Shown: in pieces, positions 26,856-35,760 of the stretch
Layout: the number at the start of each line of letters is the position of its first letter
Position numbering within the stretch: position 1 is the first letter of the stretch
Made by a program: the position numbers and the translations under genes
Assembly (NCBI RefSeq): GCF_050296195.1
Contig: NZ_JBNKRB010000034.1
Source of the DNA: Gynuella sp050296195
GTDB lineage: Bacteria; Pseudomonadota; Gammaproteobacteria; Pseudomonadales; Natronospirillaceae
Reading direction: 5' to 3' (one strand)
Length of the DNA stretch: 64,000 bases
The notes under the pieces: model-generated
Database searches by the model: none
What the model was told of the DNA's origin: nothing
Seen by the model: the letters and a program-made list of their open reading frames with translations, nothing else

Positions 26856-27497
26856 TTAAATCCGATAAGTGGTTTTGGTCATGACCCTGGCGATCAGGCT
26901 CATGCATTGTTTGGCTTGTGCTGGGTAGTCCACGCCACCGGATTGAAGTGCGACTGTTGCATGTTTCTCTTCGTCTTCCAGCATTTGTAATAAGATGGCC
27001 CGACTCTTCTGGTCAGACTCCGGAATTTGTTTGAGATGACTTTGCAGGTGCTTACACACTTGTTCTTCCGTTGCGGCAACAAAACCAAGACTGTATTTAT
27101 CTCCAATCAGTCCCGCAATGGCACCGATGGTAAAAGACAGTCCATAAAAAGCAGGGTTTAACAGACTGGTTTTGGCATTCAGTTGCTTGAGTCTTTCTTC
27201 ACACCAGACCAGGTGGTCGATTTCTTCATCGGCAGCTTGCTCCATGGTGGCGCGAACATCTTTCAGTCGTGCAGTAGCAGCCTGGCCTTGGTAAAGCGCC
27301 TGGGCACATACTTCCCCAGTATGGTTGATACGCATCAGACCGGCAATGTGTTTGCTCTGTTCTGCACTAACTTCCTCGTTGCTACAGCGATCAGCGGGAT
27401 TGGGTTGATGACTTTGATTGGAAAAAGGCACCAGTGTTTTGAGGGCCTTGTCAAAATTGGCAATTACTTTATCGATAGGGGTATGACGCCGCATCAT
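26856..27497 (-). CDS. coq7: Ubiquinone hydroxylase Coq7
   Basis: Di-iron 2-polyprenyl-3-methyl-6-methoxy-1,4-benzoquinone monooxygenase, the penultimate step of ubiquinone synthesis, used in place of UbiF in many Gammaproteobacteria. 213 residues with the ferritin-like ligands: MRINHTGEVCAQ, EEIDHLVWCEERL and EDEEKHATVAL supply the Glu and ExxH metal ligands. GGAG is 8 nt before the ATG. Its start overlaps the stop of the hybrid kinase (ATGA), so the two are coupled. Confidence 0.96.
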   Translation of the reverse strand: MMRRHTPIDKVIANFDKALKTLVPFSNQSHQPNPADRCSNEEVSAEQSKHIAGLMRINHTGEVCAQALYQGQAATARLKDVRATMEQAADEEIDHLVWCEERLKQLNAKTSLLNPAFYGLSFTIGAIAGLIGDKYSLGFVAATEEQVCKHLQSHLKQIPESDQKSRAILLQMLEDEEKHATVALQSGGVDYPAQAKQCMSLIARVMTKTTYRI

Positions 27498-29794
27498 AGT
27501 GTTTGCTCCAGACTGTGATTGGATAAAGCATTAAACAGTACTTGCTGAAACTGCTTCTGAGTAACGGGTTTAGTCAGCAGAAACTCAATTCCAGATTCTT
27601 TCAGGACAGGATCGTCCTCACGGATATCCATTCCGGTCATCATGATGATGGTCATGTCTTTGCGTATCTGATGATCGCTTTGAATGCGTTGTGCCAGCTG
27701 TGTGCCGGTCATCTTGGGCATTTGATGATCAAGAATGACAAAATTATAGCCGTTGTGCAGATGGTACTCCGTGTGCAGTTGGGCCAGCGCTTCCTGGGCG
27801 GTGGCCACTGCATCCACCCGAATTCCCCAGGAGGTCGCCTGATGTTCTATAACTTTTCGACAGGTCATATTGTCATCCACGATCAGCATCCTCAAACCAT
27901 GCAGGCTTTGTTGGATAGGCATGCTGTTGTCAGCGATATGTACTGAAGGCATCCGAATTGTAAACCAGAAGGTAGTACCGAGATTTTTTTCACTACTGAC
28001 CCCGAGCTGGCCGCCCATTGCTTTGATGATGCGGGAACAAATTGGCAGACTGATATTAATTGTCTTGTTTTCCGGGTCGCTGTCGAATTCGAACAACCTT
28101 TCACAGCGTTCGCGTGGAATACCTATACCTGTATCCGTGATCCGAAAACGAATTTCGTCCTGTTGGCTGCGACTGACCTGCACCAAAACCTCACCTTTAT
28201 CCGTATGTTTTACGGCATTATCAATAATGGTGCGCATTACTTGTTCAAGTAGACTGGGGTCTCCTTCCAGATGATTGGGAACAGATGGATGGATGTCAGT
28301 AATCAACTCCACACCTTTTATGCTCGCCATTCTTGCCTGAATGACTGTTATTTCGTGCAGGAAGTCCTGAAGATCGATTGTTTGGCGATCCAGTATCAAT
28401 TGATTGCTCAGTATGCGGCTAAGAGCCTTAATTTCATTGGCGGTTGCCAGAAGATCCTGGCCTGAGTTCTGAATGGTACTTAGAAAATCCAGCTGGTTGG
28501 CAGATAGTGAGGTTTCGCTCAGTAATTCAGACATACCCATGACTCCATTTATGGGGGTTCTCAGGTCATGATTGATTTTTTGCAGTAACTGCCAGTAAGC
28601 GGTGCCGGAAAAAGGGTTTGGGGAGGTATGTAATTCACGATGGTGTTTTGAGGTTGGCAGTTGAGTCAGGCCGTACACCAGGGCCATCAGGTTTAACAGA
28701 CTGAATATCTTGGTTGACCAGAAAGTGGTGGAAATGGATCCGGTTAACCCCATGACTGAAGCGATGATGATTGCAACCAACATCAGGTTCGCAGTGGCGG
28801 CAACTAAAAAGGCTTTGTTTTCTCCACCGGCAATGCGCATCAGCATGATGTTGGCAATGACCAGACAACAGCCAAGCAACATTAGTGTGACGTACAGAAA
28901 ACTGAAACTGAGAGGGTAGAGGGAGTAGATAGCTATGACCCCGGCGCCCACAGCCATTGATGACCAGATTTTGCTTGCACGGACGGACCAGTCCGGTAAT
29001 CCCAGTCGGTAAACAAGTAGAACATACAAAGCAGTGGCAATAGCCGCAAAACTGTTTTTGATCAGAGGATCGATCAGCGGATAGTTTATCCAGATTGCAA
29101 AGTAGCCCGACCAGCCCAGGTGAAATATGGTCAGGCAGACTCCGTAGGCCGTGACCAGCAGTTGTATTCCACGATCTTTAGTGCTTGGCAATAGCAGTAT
29201 GACCAGACTGAATACAAACAGTATGACCAAAAGAACATTGGTCATCAGATCGACACGTCTGGAAAGTTGCTGGTATTCATGCTCTCCCATCACGCTCAAA
29301 TCGAGGTTCATGGGATCAAGGTTAGAGACTCTGAAGAACAACTCGCCTTCTCCCGGCGGAAAAACAATTGGCAGTGCGTAAATCGTGCCAACAATTGGTC
29401 GATCAGAATATTTAACCGAAGCGCCGGTTGATTGTATCGGTAGTGGTCCGCTGTTACGGTCAAATTGATCCACGCGCGCAGCGGCATGTGTATCTGTTAC
29501 CAGAATTCTGTGTTGATTAATACCGGTATCATTTTCGTAGCTTAACCGCAGCCAGATAGCTGCCATTCGGGTATTTGAGGATATCAGGTCGCTGTGAGTC
29601 GGGGTAAATTCGTAATACTGATCGCCAATGACCTGTCGAAACGACAGAAATCCATTTTTGTCCTGGATATAATCCATAATCGCAGTGACATCCTGGGCCT
29701 TGGTTTCGTGATTGATTTTTAGTTGGGCACTCAATAAGTAATGGCTGTTAAACAGAACCAGGACAAAAAATATTAGTTGTTTCGCTGAAGACAT
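27494..29794 (-). CDS. 7TMR-DISM hybrid histidine kinase with receiver domain
   Basis: Membrane sensor kinase of 766 residues. N-terminal signal segment (1-22), a periplasmic 7TMR-DISMED2-like domain (about 30-180), seven predicted membrane helices (about 185-380), HisKA with phospho-acceptor His409 (INHDLRTPINGVMG), a HATPase domain (IIDNAVKH, RITDTGIGIP, GTTFWFTIRM), and a C-terminal receiver with D640-D641, phospho-acceptor Asp689 (FVILDHQMPKMTG) and a conserved Lys near 745. This architecture resembles RetS/LadS-type sensors, with one receiver. No separate response regulator is adjacent. It is first of five minus-strand genes; an inverted repeat overlies its promoter. Confidence 0.93.
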   Translation of the reverse strand: MSSAKQLIFFVLVLFNSHYLLSAQLKINHETKAQDVTAIMDYIQDKNGFLSFRQVIGDQYYEFTPTHSDLISSNTRMAAIWLRLSYENDTGINQHRILVTDTHAAARVDQFDRNSGPLPIQSTGASVKYSDRPIVGTIYALPIVFPPGEGELFFRVSNLDPMNLDLSVMGEHEYQQLSRRVDLMTNVLLVILFVFSLVILLLPSTKDRGIQLLVTAYGVCLTIFHLGWSGYFAIWINYPLIDPLIKNSFAAIATALYVLLVYRLGLPDWSVRASKIWSSMAVGAGVIAIYSLYPLSFSFLYVTLMLLGCCLVIANIMLMRIAGGENKAFLVAATANLMLVAIIIASVMGLTGSISTTFWSTKIFSLLNLMALVYGLTQLPTSKHHRELHTSPNPFSGTAYWQLLQKINHDLRTPINGVMGMSELLSETSLSANQLDFLSTIQNSGQDLLATANEIKALSRILSNQLILDRQTIDLQDFLHEITVIQARMASIKGVELITDIHPSVPNHLEGDPSLLEQVMRTIIDNAVKHTDKGEVLVQVSRSQQDEIRFRITDTGIGIPRERCERLFEFDSDPENKTINISLPICSRIIKAMGGQLGVSSEKNLGTTFWFTIRMPSVHIADNSMPIQQSLHGLRMLIVDDNMTCRKVIEHQATSWGIRVDAVATAQEALAQLHTEYHLHNGYNFVILDHQMPKMTGTQLAQRIQSDHQIRKDMTIIMMTGMDIREDDPVLKESGIEFLLTKPVTQKQFQQVLFNALSNHSLEQTL

Positions 29795-29815
29795 GAATCT
29801 TCCACAGGTTAATGA

Positions 29816-29870
29816 TTCATCCCGGATTATAACCTAAGGCAATACAAGGAAATCTACGCCGGGATGAATG
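29816..29870 (-). promoter_or_regulatory. Inverted repeat around the kinase-operon promoter
   Basis: Perfect 11-bp arms (attcatcccgg / ccgggatgaat) are separated by 33 nt. On the minus strand a perfect TATAAT (complement 29827-29832) abuts the downstream arm, so the arms would lie over the start point and over the -35 region. No good -35 hexamer is present. It could be an operator for a dimeric regulator or an RNA stem. Confidence 0.45.
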
Positions 29871-29897
29871 AATTTTCAGAGTCTGTGAAACTGTGTT

Positions 29898-31181
29898 CTA
29901 CGATTGGCGTTGAATAGCCCGATAGCCAATGTCTGTGCGGTAGAATATATCCTTCCATTGGATGGGGCGAACGCTTTCATAGGCCACCTTCTGTGCTTCG
30001 GTTACGGACTCTCCCAGGCCGACTGCGCAGAGCACCCGACCACCGTTGGTGACCAGTTGACTCTGTTCGTTCAGACTGGTGCCAGCGTGAAAGACTTTGC
30101 TAACCGGCGTAGCAGAGGGGATGCCGGTAATGCCAAGACCTTTTTCGTAACTGTCCGGATAACCACCGGCAGCCAGTACCACGCCCAACGCTGCGCGTTC
30201 ATCCCAGTCTGCTTTAGTTTTATCCAGTTTTCGTTCGAGACAGGCTTCGCACAGCTCCACCAGATCACTTTTCAATCGCATCATAATCGGTTGGGTTTCC
30301 GGGTCACCAAAGCGGACATTGAACTCCAGTACATTTGGTGTACCGTCTTTAGCGACCATGATGCCGGCATATAGGAAGCCAGTGAATTCGTTGCCTTCCG
30401 CTTTCATGCCTTTGACCGTAGGGACAATCACTTCCTGCATAATGCGCTCATGAATTTCCGGAGTGACCACCGGTGCCGGACTATAAGCTCCCATTCCGCC
30501 GGTATTTGGACCTTTGTCTTCATTGTCACGGGCTTTATGGTCCTGAGAGGATGCCATTGGCAGAATGTTTTCTCCATCGACCATGACGATAAAGCTCGCT
30601 TCCTCTCCGGTCAGAAACTGCTCGATGACAACTCTGGCGCCAGCGTCGCCAAATTTGTTTCCTGCCAGCATATCTTCGACCGCTGCAATTGCTTCGGCTT
30701 CAGTTTGTGCCAGAATGACTCCCTTTCCAGCGGCTAAGCCGTCTGCTTTAACGACAATTGGAGCTCCTTTGGTGCGAATAAAGTCGATGGCTGCCGGAAT
30801 TTCGGTAAAGACCGAATAAAAGGCTGTTGGAATATGATGGCGGGCCAGAAAGTCTTTGGTAAATGCTTTTGATCCTTCAAGTTGAGCTGCCGCCTGGGTT
30901 GGGCCGAAACATTTCAGTCCCGCCGTACGAAAATGATCAACGATACCTGCGACCAGCGGGACTTCCGGGCCAACGATTGTCAGGTCAATATTGTTCTCCT
31001 TGGCTGCCTTAGCCAGACCATCGAAATCCAATACATCTATTGGCAGGTTTACCATGTTGGGTTCCGCTGCCGTACCTGCATTCCCTGGAGCCACAAAAAC
31101 GGTATTCACTTTAGGCGACTGGCCTGCTTTCCAGGCCAGCGCGTGTTCCCGGCCACCAGAGCCGATGATGAGTATGTTCAT
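29898..31181 (-). CDS. purD: Phosphoribosylamine--glycine ligase
   Basis: Makes GAR from phosphoribosylamine, glycine and ATP, the second step of purine synthesis. 427 residues with the N-terminal IIGSGGREHALAWK, the ATP-grasp region (PIVVKADGLAAGKGV, EEASFIVMVDG, GGMGAYSPAP) and EFNVRFGDPETQ. It follows purH by 16 nt in the common purH-purD pair. Confidence 0.98.
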   Translation of the reverse strand: MNILIIGSGGREHALAWKAGQSPKVNTVFVAPGNAGTAAEPNMVNLPIDVLDFDGLAKAAKENNIDLTIVGPEVPLVAGIVDHFRTAGLKCFGPTQAAAQLEGSKAFTKDFLARHHIPTAFYSVFTEIPAAIDFIRTKGAPIVVKADGLAAGKGVILAQTEAEAIAAVEDMLAGNKFGDAGARVVIEQFLTGEEASFIVMVDGENILPMASSQDHKARDNEDKGPNTGGMGAYSPAPVVTPEIHERIMQEVIVPTVKGMKAEGNEFTGFLYAGIMVAKDGTPNVLEFNVRFGDPETQPIMMRLKSDLVELCEACLERKLDKTKADWDERAALGVVLAAGGYPDSYEKGLGITGIPSATPVSKVFHAGTSLNEQSQLVTNGGRVLCAVGLGESVTEAQKVAYESVRPIQWKDIFYRTDIGYRAIQRQS

Positions 31182-31197
31182 ACTGTCCCTCAGACTT

Positions 31198-32787
31198 TTA
31201 ATGACGGAAATGGCGCATGCCAGTCAATACCATGGCAATGCCATGTTCGTTTGCTGCAGCGATGACTTCGTCGTCCCGCATTGAGCCGCCCGGTTGAATC
31301 ACTGCCGTTACACCTGCCTCTGCCGCCTGATCAAGACCGTCGCGGAAAGGGAAGAATGCATCGGATGCCAATACCGACCCCTGAATCTGCAGGTTTTCAT
31401 CCTGAGCTTTAATGCAGGCGATTTTAGCGCTATATACTCTGCTCATTTGTCCTGCGCCGACTCCGACAGTCATGCCGTTTTTGGCATAGACAATAGCGTT
31501 GGACTTAACGAATTTGCAGACTTTCCAGGCAAACAGTAAATCTGCCAGTTCGGTGCTTTCGGGATGGCGCTGAGTGACAACTTTCAGGTCTTGTTCGGTG
31601 ACAATGCCCATGTCCCGATCCTGCAGCAACAATCCTCCGTTGACTTTTTTGTAGTCAAAGCCGTGGTCCGGTGTGTTCCAAAAGCCACATTCAAGCACTC
31701 TGACATTTTTCTTTGGTGCAAAAGCCGCCAATGCCTCGGCACTGATTTTGGGCGCTATTACGACCTCAACAAACTGACGGTCAGCAATCGTAGCAGCCGT
31801 TTCGCCATCCAGTTCTCTATTAAATGCAATGATGCCACCAAAAGCAGAAGTCGGGTCAGTTTTAAAGGCTTTGTTATAAGCTTCCAATAGATTTTCTGCG
31901 ATGGCAACGCCACATGGGTTGGCATGTTTGACGATGACACAAGCCGGTACCTCAAATGATTTGACGGTTTCCAGTGCTGCGTCTGTATCGGCGATATTGT
32001 TGAATGAGAGCTCTTTGCCCTGTAATTGTCTGGCGCTGGAAACACTGGCCTCAGTCGCGTTGGGATCAATATAGAAGGCTGCCTGCTGGTGGGGGTTTTC
32101 CCCATAGCGCATAGTCTGGGTTTTTATAAACTGGGCATTGAAGGTCCGTGGGAAAGTGTCTCTGGAGTCGGTAGTCAGGGTATTGGCGCTAAGATTAATT
32201 GTGCCCAGGTAATTGGCAATCATGCCATCATAGGCAGCGGTATGTTCAAATGCCTTTAGTGCCAGATCGAACCGGGTTTTCAGGGTGGTGCCGCCTTGTT
32301 GTTTGAGCTCTGCAATAACGGTTTCATAATCACTGTTATTAACCACAATTGATACCCAGCGATGGTTTTTGGCTGCAGAACGAACCATGGTCGGACCGCC
32401 GATGTCTATATTCTCAATTGCGGTTGGCAGATCACAGTCTGGGTTGGCAACGGTTTCTTTAAATGGATAGAGATTGACAACGACCAAGTCAATTTGGCCA
32501 ATGTCGTGAGTGACCATAACGTCCTGATCCTGGTCTCTGCGCCCGAGTATGCCACCATGGATTTTTGGGTGCAGGGTTTTGACCCGGCCATCCATCATTT
32601 CTGGAAAACCCGTATAGTCGGACACTTCGATCACTTTAATATGGTTTTCCTGTAACAACCGGAAGGTACCGCCAGTGGAGAGTATCTCGACACCGAGTTC
32701 CGCCAGGTCGCGGGCAAAATCAACGATTCCGGTTTTATCTGATACGCTGATCAGAGCTCTTTTGATGGGTTGCAGATCCTGGGACAT
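31198..32787 (-). CDS. purH: Bifunctional AICAR transformylase / IMP cyclohydrolase
   Basis: Last two steps of IMP synthesis. 529 residues: the MGS-like IMP cyclohydrolase domain comes first (ALISVSDKTGIVDFARDLAELGVEILSTGGT), then AICAR transformylase with VKHANPCGVA carrying the catalytic Lys-His, and DAFFPFRDGLDQAAEAGV near the end. It lies 97 nt after fis, with a terminator between, so purHD is a separate transcription unit or depends on read-through. Confidence 0.98.
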   Translation of the reverse strand: MSQDLQPIKRALISVSDKTGIVDFARDLAELGVEILSTGGTFRLLQENHIKVIEVSDYTGFPEMMDGRVKTLHPKIHGGILGRRDQDQDVMVTHDIGQIDLVVVNLYPFKETVANPDCDLPTAIENIDIGGPTMVRSAAKNHRWVSIVVNNSDYETVIAELKQQGGTTLKTRFDLALKAFEHTAAYDGMIANYLGTINLSANTLTTDSRDTFPRTFNAQFIKTQTMRYGENPHQQAAFYIDPNATEASVSSARQLQGKELSFNNIADTDAALETVKSFEVPACVIVKHANPCGVAIAENLLEAYNKAFKTDPTSAFGGIIAFNRELDGETAATIADRQFVEVVIAPKISAEALAAFAPKKNVRVLECGFWNTPDHGFDYKKVNGGLLLQDRDMGIVTEQDLKVVTQRHPESTELADLLFAWKVCKFVKSNAIVYAKNGMTVGVGAGQMSRVYSAKIACIKAQDENLQIQGSVLASDAFFPFRDGLDQAAEAGVTAVIQPGGSMRDDEVIAAANEHGIAMVLTGMRHFRH

Positions 32788-32835
32788 GGATTGGGACAGC
32801 TCCTTACCAATTGGTCAAATTTAAGGGTTACATAA

Positions 32836-32866
32836 AATACAAAAAGGCGACACGAGGGTCGCCTTT
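32836..32866 (-). terminator. Rho-independent terminator after fis
   Basis: On the minus strand a 9-bp stem aaaggcgac / gtcgccttt with a 6-nt loop is followed by a T-rich stretch (tt then gtatttta). It begins 18 nt past the fis stop. Confidence 0.75.
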
Positions 32867-32883
32867 AGTCATTTTGTGGCTTT

Positions 32884-33177
32884 TTATAACAGGCCATACT
32901 GTTTTAGTTTTTTCCTCAGAGTGCCCCGATTTAATCCGAGTACTTCTGAAGCGTGGGTCTGATTGTTTCTAGTAAATGCCATAACCGCTTCAAGCAAGGG
33001 GGCCTCAACTTCAGACAGCACCATTTGATAAACGTCTTTGACGTCTTCTCCGCCCAACTGCGAGAAATAATTTTCCATAGCCTTTTCTACGCTGTCTCTG
33101 AGGGTCGGATGCTGAGTGTTTTTTAAAGAGGCAGGCTCATGGCTCTGACTGCTATTTTCCAGGGTATCGATGCTCAT
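32884..33177 (-). CDS. fis: Nucleoid protein Fis
   Basis: Growth-phase nucleoid-associated DNA-binding protein that bends DNA and activates rRNA promoters. 97 residues; the C-terminal helix-turn-helix ASEVLGLNRGTLRKKLKQYGLL is the family signature, and the preceding helices A-B (LRDSVEKAMENYFSQLGG, DVYQMVLSEVEAPLLEAVM) form the dimer core. The ATG overlaps the dusB stop by 4 nt, the usual dusB-fis operon. Confidence 0.97.
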   Translation of the reverse strand: MSIDTLENSSQSHEPASLKNTQHPTLRDSVEKAMENYFSQLGGEDVKDVYQMVLSEVEAPLLEAVMAFTRNNQTHASEVLGLNRGTLRKKLKQYGLL

Positions 33178-34163
33178 GCTGCTATTTCCTTTGCCATTTC
33201 CAAATAATGAAAAAATGAATCTAAAAAGTGGAGCTGGTGCTCAATTTGATCGATTCTATTGAATTTGCGAATGAATTCTTTGCCCTGGGGCAGTTTATTC
33301 AGATACCAGCCTACATGCTTTCGGGCGATCCTTGAGCCCATATGATTGCCGTAAAATGAATACAGGGCATTCAAGTGGTCTTTCATTGTGGCGCAACGGG
33401 TTTTGTAATCCGGCGATTTAAAGTCTTGCACTCCTTTCAAAGCATGCCGGATTTCCTGAAATATCCATGGATTGCCTTGTGCAGCCCGGCCGATCATCAA
33501 CCCATCACATTGGGTTAGCTCCAATACTTCCTGTGCTTTGGCGCCTGAATCAATATCACCATTGGCAATGACAGGAATACTGACGGCCTGCTTGACTCTG
33601 GCGATCGTACTGTATTCCGCACTGCCCTTAAATTTGTCTTCTCGGGTTCTGCCATGTACCGTCAGCATCGATATACCGTTTTTTTCTGCTATAGATGCAA
33701 TGTTTTCTGCATTTTTATGGTCGTTGGACCATCCGGTACGAATTTTTAGAGTCACTGGTACAGACACAGATTCGGTAACAGCCTGAAGGATGTCGTTTAC
33801 CAGCTTCTCATCTCGCATCAATGCAGACCCAGCCTCTTTCTTACATACCTTTTTGGCCGGACAGCCCATATTGATGTCTATAACCTGTGCACCCATTTGT
33901 TGGTTTTGACGGGCAGCCTCTGCAAGCGAATTAGGGTCACCACCAGCAATCTGAATAATTCTGGGCATGACTTCCCGGTCGTGCTGAAGTCGCTGGGCAC
34001 TTTTTCTGGTTTTCCATAACCGGGTATCTGAAGTGACCATCTCACCAACGGCTATATCGGCTCCGAGCTTAAGGCACAGCTTTCTGAATGGCAGGTCTGT
34101 GACTCCGGCCATTGGGGCCAGTAGCAATGGTTGGTTGAATGTAAACTGCCCAAGCTGGAACAC
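33174..34163 (-). CDS. dusB: tRNA-dihydrouridine synthase B
   Basis: FMN enzyme that reduces uridine 17 in the tRNA D-loop. 329 residues with LLLAPMAGVTDLPFRKLC, INMGCPAKKVCKKEAGSALM (catalytic Cys), VTLKIRTGW, TVHGRTR, ANGDIDS and IGRAAQGNPWIF. The start codon is GTG with a modest AGG upstream. It is upstream of and coupled to fis; in E. coli its transcription governs Fis synthesis. Confidence 0.97.
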   Translation of the reverse strand: MFQLGQFTFNQPLLLAPMAGVTDLPFRKLCLKLGADIAVGEMVTSDTRLWKTRKSAQRLQHDREVMPRIIQIAGGDPNSLAEAARQNQQMGAQVIDINMGCPAKKVCKKEAGSALMRDEKLVNDILQAVTESVSVPVTLKIRTGWSNDHKNAENIASIAEKNGISMLTVHGRTREDKFKGSAEYSTIARVKQAVSIPVIANGDIDSGAKAQEVLELTQCDGLMIGRAAQGNPWIFQEIRHALKGVQDFKSPDYKTRCATMKDHLNALYSFYGNHMGSRIARKHVGWYLNKLPQGKEFIRKFNRIDQIEHQLHFLDSFFHYLEMAKEIAA

Positions 34164-34175
34164 AATGTACCTATA

Positions 34176-34250
34176 ATAAAAAATGAAAAAGCATGAAAAG
34201 CCCGTTTCTGTCAGCTGTGAGTATCCAGTGAAAACGGGGGCGCTATAATA
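34176..34250 (-). promoter_or_regulatory. dusB-fis promoter with GC-rich discriminator and leader hairpin
   Basis: On the minus strand TATTAT (complement 34245-34250) is followed by AGCGCC before the predicted start. GC-rich discriminators of this kind mark stringently controlled promoters such as E. coli fis. The -35 is poor (tttccc). From about +1, CCCGTTT can pair with AAACGGG (complement 34201-34207), followed by a long T-rich tract, which resembles an attenuator. Confidence 0.45.
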
Positions 34251-34282
34251 CTGGGATGTTGCAACAGGGGAAAGAGTTCCGG

Positions 34283-35638
34283 TTAATTTTTAGCCTGTGA
34301 TTCCCTAAAACCAATTGTGTAATTGGTTGCAGCCTCTCCTGGATTTGAGATGGCCAGAGCAATATGGATGGGTGTATCGCTGGGCATCATCTGAGCACCG
34401 GCTGCTTCTCCGCTTAGGTATTGTTCGGGAGTAAATGCTGCGTCGGCAACCAGTTTGCCATTAAGGTCTGTAAAAGAAAGGATAATATCCGGGTATCTTT
34501 GTTGAAAGGGGGCCTGATTGACGAGGATGGCATCAACAATAAGACCGTTGGGATTTTTAGGGTGCTTACGAACAATGATATTGCCGGTTTTGATTTTCTG
34601 TATATCTGTTTGGTGCGGAAGCTGACAGCCAATGATGTCACATGCCTTGGCATAGTATGGTCGCCATTGGTCTGTTTTGGCCCAGGTATCAAACTTCATC
34701 CAGGCAAATTGACCGACTCCCGCCATAACCAAAACGACAGATAGTACTGCATATAAGATTTTACGGGCATGACCGGAAGATTCTGTAAAGTCCAGATCGA
34801 GGGGGTCAGTATCAATGTGTTCGACCAGTTTGGCTTGATTATTTGCAGGTTTGGCAGAGATATGATCGTTTTTGCCAAAATCAGCAGTCAAAAAATCCTC
34901 TTCTTCATCAATTGCACTGAATTTAGGTTCTTTGGGTTCTGGTGTTTTTGGTTGAGGGAGAGGTTTTTTCTTTTTGGCTGGTGCTTTGCTTTTGCCTGGC
35001 TTGTCCATGATAGACAGGTTATCGGCAGAAATGTCGCTCAAGTCTTTCTGTTCTGGACCTTGCTCCATTTCCTCAAGCATTTTCATGGCCCAGGCTTCGT
35101 CATCGCTTGTTGTTTCGGTTTCGTTGGGGTCAGGTTTTGGATGATTAAAACCGCTATCACTGCCTATGTTGCGAAACTCATCACTCAGCTCGCCCAATCC
35201 ATCATCACCTTTTGTACTACTCAGTTCATCCAGCTGATCACTTTCAGGATCATCTTCGAAAATGATGTCATCGTCATCTTCATCAAGGGGGGCATGAGCG
35301 TCATCCATGAATAAAAAGTCAGAGTCGTCATCTTCTTCAAATTGAGAAGTTTCAGGGGCTGAGGCTGTTTTGAAAGACGGGCGCACAACTTTATTTTCGG
35401 GGATTTCAGTTTTATCGCTACTGCCGGATGGTCTTCTTAGATCAGCAGCGTTGACAGGTTTTTTGGCAGATTCGGAAATTAAATGATTTTTCGCGCTGAA
35501 TACGCGAAGACAGGCACCGCAACGAACTGAACCATTGGCTGCTTCAAGGTGCTGATCCGTCACCTTAAACGTTGTTCCACAGTGTGGACATTGTGTTATG
35601 TATGATTCAGCCATGTTTGAGTAAACCCACTCCGTCAT
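34283..35638 (-). CDS. Zinc-ribbon and DUF3426 membrane protein
   Basis: 451 residues: an N-terminal MJ0042-type zinc ribbon (CPHCGTTFKV ... VRCGACLRVF), a long acidic low-complexity region (about 95-290, rich in Asp, Glu, Pro and Lys), one membrane helix (ILYAVLSVVLVMAGVGQFAW) and a C-terminal DUF3426 domain. Function is unknown; the gene is conserved between prmA and dusB in Pseudomonas-like bacteria. Start choice: the ATG used here has GAGG nine nt upstream; an internal ATG eight codons later (MAESYITQ) fits the family N-terminus better, so the true start may be at complement 35614. Confidence 0.9.
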   Translation of the reverse strand: MTEWVYSNMAESYITQCPHCGTTFKVTDQHLEAANGSVRCGACLRVFSAKNHLISESAKKPVNAADLRRPSGSSDKTEIPENKVVRPSFKTASAPETSQFEEDDDSDFLFMDDAHAPLDEDDDDIIFEDDPESDQLDELSSTKGDDGLGELSDEFRNIGSDSGFNHPKPDPNETETTSDDEAWAMKMLEEMEQGPEQKDLSDISADNLSIMDKPGKSKAPAKKKKPLPQPKTPEPKEPKFSAIDEEEDFLTADFGKNDHISAKPANNQAKLVEHIDTDPLDLDFTESSGHARKILYAVLSVVLVMAGVGQFAWMKFDTWAKTDQWRPYYAKACDIIGCQLPHQTDIQKIKTGNIIVRKHPKNPNGLIVDAILVNQAPFQQRYPDIILSFTDLNGKLVADAAFTPEQYLSGEAAGAQMMPSDTPIHIALAISNPGEAATNYTIGFRESQAKN

Positions 35639-35760
35639 TCAATTATGCCTCGATATTCATATTTACATGAATAAGTAACGTTGAGAACTTAATGCTAATT
35701 CTAATTGTAAGACGATATAAAAACCACGTTTTGGCAATATTGGTATTTATAGTAACTGTT

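Noticed and set aside
29904..30374. 156-codon plus-strand frame
   Set aside because: Antisense shadow of purD, which is intact.
34769..35314. 181-codon plus-strand frame
   Set aside because: Antisense to the acidic low-complexity region of the DUF3426 gene; its Phe-rich composition is the complement of the Asp/Glu/Lys codons.
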